Source of the DNA: Thermoleophilia bacterium | GTDB lineage: Bacteria > Actinomycetota > Thermoleophilia > Gaiellales > Gaiellaceae | Direction: 5' to 3' | Length of the DNA: 8,846 bases | NCBI GenBank assembly: GCA_016844515.1 | Contig: JAERMP010000077.1 | Location: forward strand, 1 to 8,846 | Shown: piece by piece, positions 7,231 through 8,846 of the stretch | How positions within the stretch are numbered: the stretch's first letter is position 1 | Layout of the letters: every line of letters begins with the position of its first letter | Notes under the pieces: model-generated | Databases searched by the model: none | The model's input: only the letters and a program-made list of their open reading frames with translations | What the model was told of the DNA's origin: nothing | Translations under genes and position numbers: made by a program

Positions 7231-7289
7231 CGCGAGAAGCACGAGGGGCGGGCTAATGCCCGCCCCTCGAAGCTCGTGCTCCTCTCGCG
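7231..7289 (-). terminator. Extended imperfect hairpin between binding protein and ATPase (terminator-like or transcript-stabilising)
   Basis: The structure begins directly after the binding-protein TAA. On the RNA, a perfect 12-bp GC-rich inner stem pairs 7269-7258 (CGAGGGGCGGGC) with 7253-7242 (GCCCGCCCCTCG) around a 4-nt ATTA loop. Outer arms also pair: CGCGAGA (7289-7283) with TCTCGCG (7237-7231), and AGCA (7280-7277) with TGCT (7241-7238), with bulges on the 5' side. An alternative pairing of AGCACGAG (7280-7273) with CTCGTGCT (7245-7238) would compete with the base of the inner stem. No T-run follows, so strict intrinsic termination is not supported. A position between a highly expressed binding protein and its transporter suggests partial termination or protection of the upstream mRNA 3' end. 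Confidence 0.7.
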
Positions 7290-8336
7290 TTAGAGACCGG
7301 TCGGCGGCTTGACCTTGCCGTTGATGATCAGCTGCTTCAGCTTGAGCGTGCTCGCGACGATCGACTTCGGGACCGCCGGGTTGATCCTGCCAAGATCCAT
7401 CCCGCCGTTCTCGAGGTCGAAGTTCAGGTTGCCCTCGCCGAGCGGAGAGCCCAACTGGACGGCCTTGATGAAGTTGAAGACACCCGTGTCGACACGTTTC
7501 ACACCACTCGTTAGGACGCGCTTCGCGTCACGGTACTGGTCCTTGTCCACGCCGATGCCCCAGATGCCGGCCTCGTCCGCGGCCTTCAACGTGCCGAGAC
7601 CGCAGCCACCCGCGACCTGGAAGAGCACCTTCGCACCCTGCGCGATCAAGTTCTCGGCGATAGCTTTGCACTTGTCGGAAGCGACGAAGTCCTGGGAGTA
7701 GCCAACCAGGACCTTGATCCCCTTGTTCGCACGCTTCGCGCAGAACTGGTAGCCCGCGATCCAGATGTCGACCGGCGGGATCTTTACCCCGCCGACGGCG
7801 CCGATCACCTGCGCGCCCCCCGCTCGCTTCGTCATGAGAGCGGCCATGTGACCGACGAGGCACCCCGACTGATGCGCTGCGTACGTTAGCCCGGTGACGT
7901 TCTTCACGAGCAGCTTGCCCTTTGCGTTCGAGAAGGGCGGTATCTGCACCGGGTAGTCGGTGATCGCGAACTCCCGAGTCTTGCCTTGCTTACTAAGAGC
8001 AATCTTCGCGCAGTCGTTCGCCATTAGGAACCCGGCACAGACGATCGCGCCCGCGCCGCGGCGGACGGCCGTCGTCAGGTTCGGGATGTAGTCGGCGTCA
8101 GACCTCGACTCGAGCGGGAGCGTTTTTACGCCAAGCACAGCCTTGGCGCGGTTCAGACCCTCGAGCTGGGACTGGTTGAACGACTTGTCGTTGAAGCGCC
8201 CGATGTCGCTGATGACAGATGCCAGCAACGGCGTCTGCTGCGATGACGCCGTGCCGGCGCCGGCAAGTGCTGTTACTGCCACCATCGCGGCAATCGTCAC
8301 TGCAAGCGCAGCGACTGTCTTTCTGCGTACTTTCAC
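7290..8336 (-). CDS. BMP-family substrate-binding protein of the ABC importer
   Basis: The 348-residue protein has a basic N-terminus (MKVRRK), a hydrophobic stretch at 7-27 and a likely signal-peptidase site near GTASSQ (28-33), so it is exported. The mature part fits the BMP family (PF02608, including the PnrA/TmpC and BmpA nucleoside binders): VISDIGRFNDKSFNQSQLEG (41-60), VIGAVGGVKIPPVDIWIAGY (177-196), the GYSQDF segment (212-217) and IWGIGVDKDQY (258-268). It should capture a ligand outside the membrane and deliver it to the permeases and ATPase encoded downstream. Odd points: there is no lipobox cysteine at the end of the signal peptide, unlike typical Gram-positive relatives, and the mature protein has six cysteines (100, 109, 159, 199, 223, 245), allowing up to three disulfides. 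The GTG start at 8336 is supported by AGGAGG at 8341-8346. Ligand identity remains open. Confidence 0.95.
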   Translation of the reverse strand: MKVRRKTVAALAVTIAAMVAVTALAGAGTASSQQTPLLASVISDIGRFNDKSFNQSQLEGLNRAKAVLGVKTLPLESRSDADYIPNLTTAVRRGAGAIVCAGFLMANDCAKIALSKQGKTREFAITDYPVQIPPFSNAKGKLLVKNVTGLTYAAHQSGCLVGHMAALMTKRAGGAQVIGAVGGVKIPPVDIWIAGYQFCAKRANKGIKVLVGYSQDFVASDKCKAIAENLIAQGAKVLFQVAGGCGLGTLKAADEAGIWGIGVDKDQYRDAKRVLTSGVKRVDTGVFNFIKAVQLGSPLGEGNLNFDLENGGMDLGRINPAVPKSIVASTLKLKQLIINGKVKPPTGL

Positions 8337-8427
8337 GTGCCCTCCTCGTTCGGTTTTTGCGTACCCGCGTATCTAACGGGCGATGCTAACCCGAAGTTGG
8401 GGGCTGTGCTAGTCGAAGCGCGCTTTC
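8337..8427 (-). promoter_or_regulatory. Intergenic leader before the transporter operon, with strong ribosome-binding site
   Basis: The 91 bp between the ftsK stop and the binding-protein GTG is the largest gene-free stretch here and the most likely place for the transporter promoter. AGGAGG at 8341-8346 lies 4 nt before the GTG. I find no convincing -35/-10 pair; TAGCAT (8388-8383) is a possible but weak -10. A 10-bp palindrome AAGCGCGCTT (8416-8425) sits just after the ftsK stop, too tight to be a clear hairpin. No riboswitch fold is recognised. Confidence 0.45.
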
Positions 8428-8846
8428 TTACGAGCGCTGCGACGCGCTCTGAAGGTCTACTTCGGAGACGAGGACGCGGCGTGGCTTCGACCCCTCGTAC
8501 CCGGAGATGATCCCGCGGCGCTCGAGCATGTCGATCAGGCGGCCCGCACGCGTGTATCCGACCCGGAGCCGGCGCTGGAGGAGAGAGACCGACGCAGTCT
8601 GCGTCTGCACCACGATCTCGATCGCCCGGTCGAGCAGCAGATCCTCGTCGGGGTCGAAGTCGCCGTCTTCCTCCCCCTCCTCGTACGCCGCTTCAGGCGC
8701 TTCGAGCAGCGACTTGTCGAGCTCCTGGCCGCGCTGCGAGCGGCACTGCTCGACGACGAGCGCAACCTCCTCCTCGGTGACATATGCACCTTGAAGCCGC
8801 TGCAAGCGTGACGTGCCCAGCGGCTTGAAGAGCATGTCGCCCTGCC
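8428..8846 (-). CDS. ftsK: DNA translocase FtsK, C-terminal part (5' end beyond window)
   Basis: About 138 C-terminal residues are present, open to the right edge. They begin with QGDMLFKPLGTSRLQRLQG, the end of the FtsK/SpoIIIE motor (beta RecA-like) domain, followed by AYVTEEEVALVVEQCR. An acidic linker (EEGEEDGDFDPDED) leads to the gamma winged-helix domain: LLLDRAIEIVVQTQTASVS, LLQRRLRVGYTRAGRLIDML and ERRGIISGYEGSKPRRVLV. By family knowledge this domain reads polar KOPS/SRS sequences and directs the hexameric pump that moves chromosomal DNA through the closing septum. The ATP-binding and membrane parts are outside the window. The stop is a TAA at 8430-8428. The gene upstream of the transporter operon matches a gene order known from Firmicutes. 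Confidence 0.97.
   Translation of the reverse strand, partial: QGDMLFKPLGTSRLQRLQGAYVTEEEVALVVEQCRSQRGQELDKSLLEAPEAAYEEGEEDGDFDPDEDLLLDRAIEIVVQTQTASVSLLQRRLRVGYTRAGRLIDMLERRGIISGYEGSKPRRVLVSEVDLQSASQRS

Noticed and set aside
8337..8427. Possible purine riboswitch or strong promoter before the transporter operon
   Set aside because: A nucleoside transporter makes this attractive, but the 91-bp stretch shows no three-way-junction stems or conserved loops that I can recognise, and no good -35/-10 pair.

Overview
This 8.8-kb window is GC-rich. Every gene I can support lies on the minus strand, so the biological reading order runs from high to low coordinates. High GC, frequent GTG/TTG starts, a class I bacterial P450 and the protein styles suggest an actinobacterium-like organism, perhaps a deep lineage such as Thermoleophilia/Gaiellales. 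The lineage is an inference from memory of protein style; no rRNA or other decisive marker is present.

Layout in transcription order: (1) the 3' end of ftsK, encoding the C-terminal DNA-reading winged-helix domain of the DNA translocase (8846-8428); (2) a 91-bp gap with a strong Shine-Dalgarno; (3) a four-gene ABC importer of the BMP/nucleoside type: substrate-binding protein (8336-7290), double-domain ATPase (7201-5672), and two permeases (5675-4446 and 4449-3220). A 59-nt imperfect hairpin fills the space just after the binding-protein stop codon, and the ATPase and permease genes overlap each other by 4 bp; (4) a small three-helix membrane protein of unknown function (3218-2877); (5) a cytochrome P450 (2873-1665); (6) a RodZ-like membrane protein with an N-terminal helix-turn-helix (1622-909); (7) cinA (912 to beyond the left edge), starting at a TTG that overlaps the rodZ stop codon. 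The cinA reading frame is open from 912 to base 1.

How they work together: the transporter should import nucleosides or a related ligand. FtsK (chromosome segregation), RodZ (cell shape/cytoskeleton) and CinA (NMN deamidation / pyridine nucleotide recycling) are housekeeping genes. From memory, ftsK - BMP transporter - (M16 peptidases and others) - rodZ/ymfM - pgsA - cinA - recA is a recurrent gene order in Firmicutes. This window looks like a variant of it in which a small membrane protein and a P450 occupy the middle, with no pgsA between rodZ and cinA. The P450 is the least expected member.

I see no mobile element, tRNA, rRNA, CRISPR array or defence system. The window is mostly ordinary core genome. 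The points worth a second look are the P450 (its position and an Ala where the I-helix catalytic Thr is usual), the hairpin between binding protein and ATPase, the missing lipobox and six cysteines of the binding protein, and the N-terminal extension of the second permease. No stretch longer than 300 bases is without a gene.
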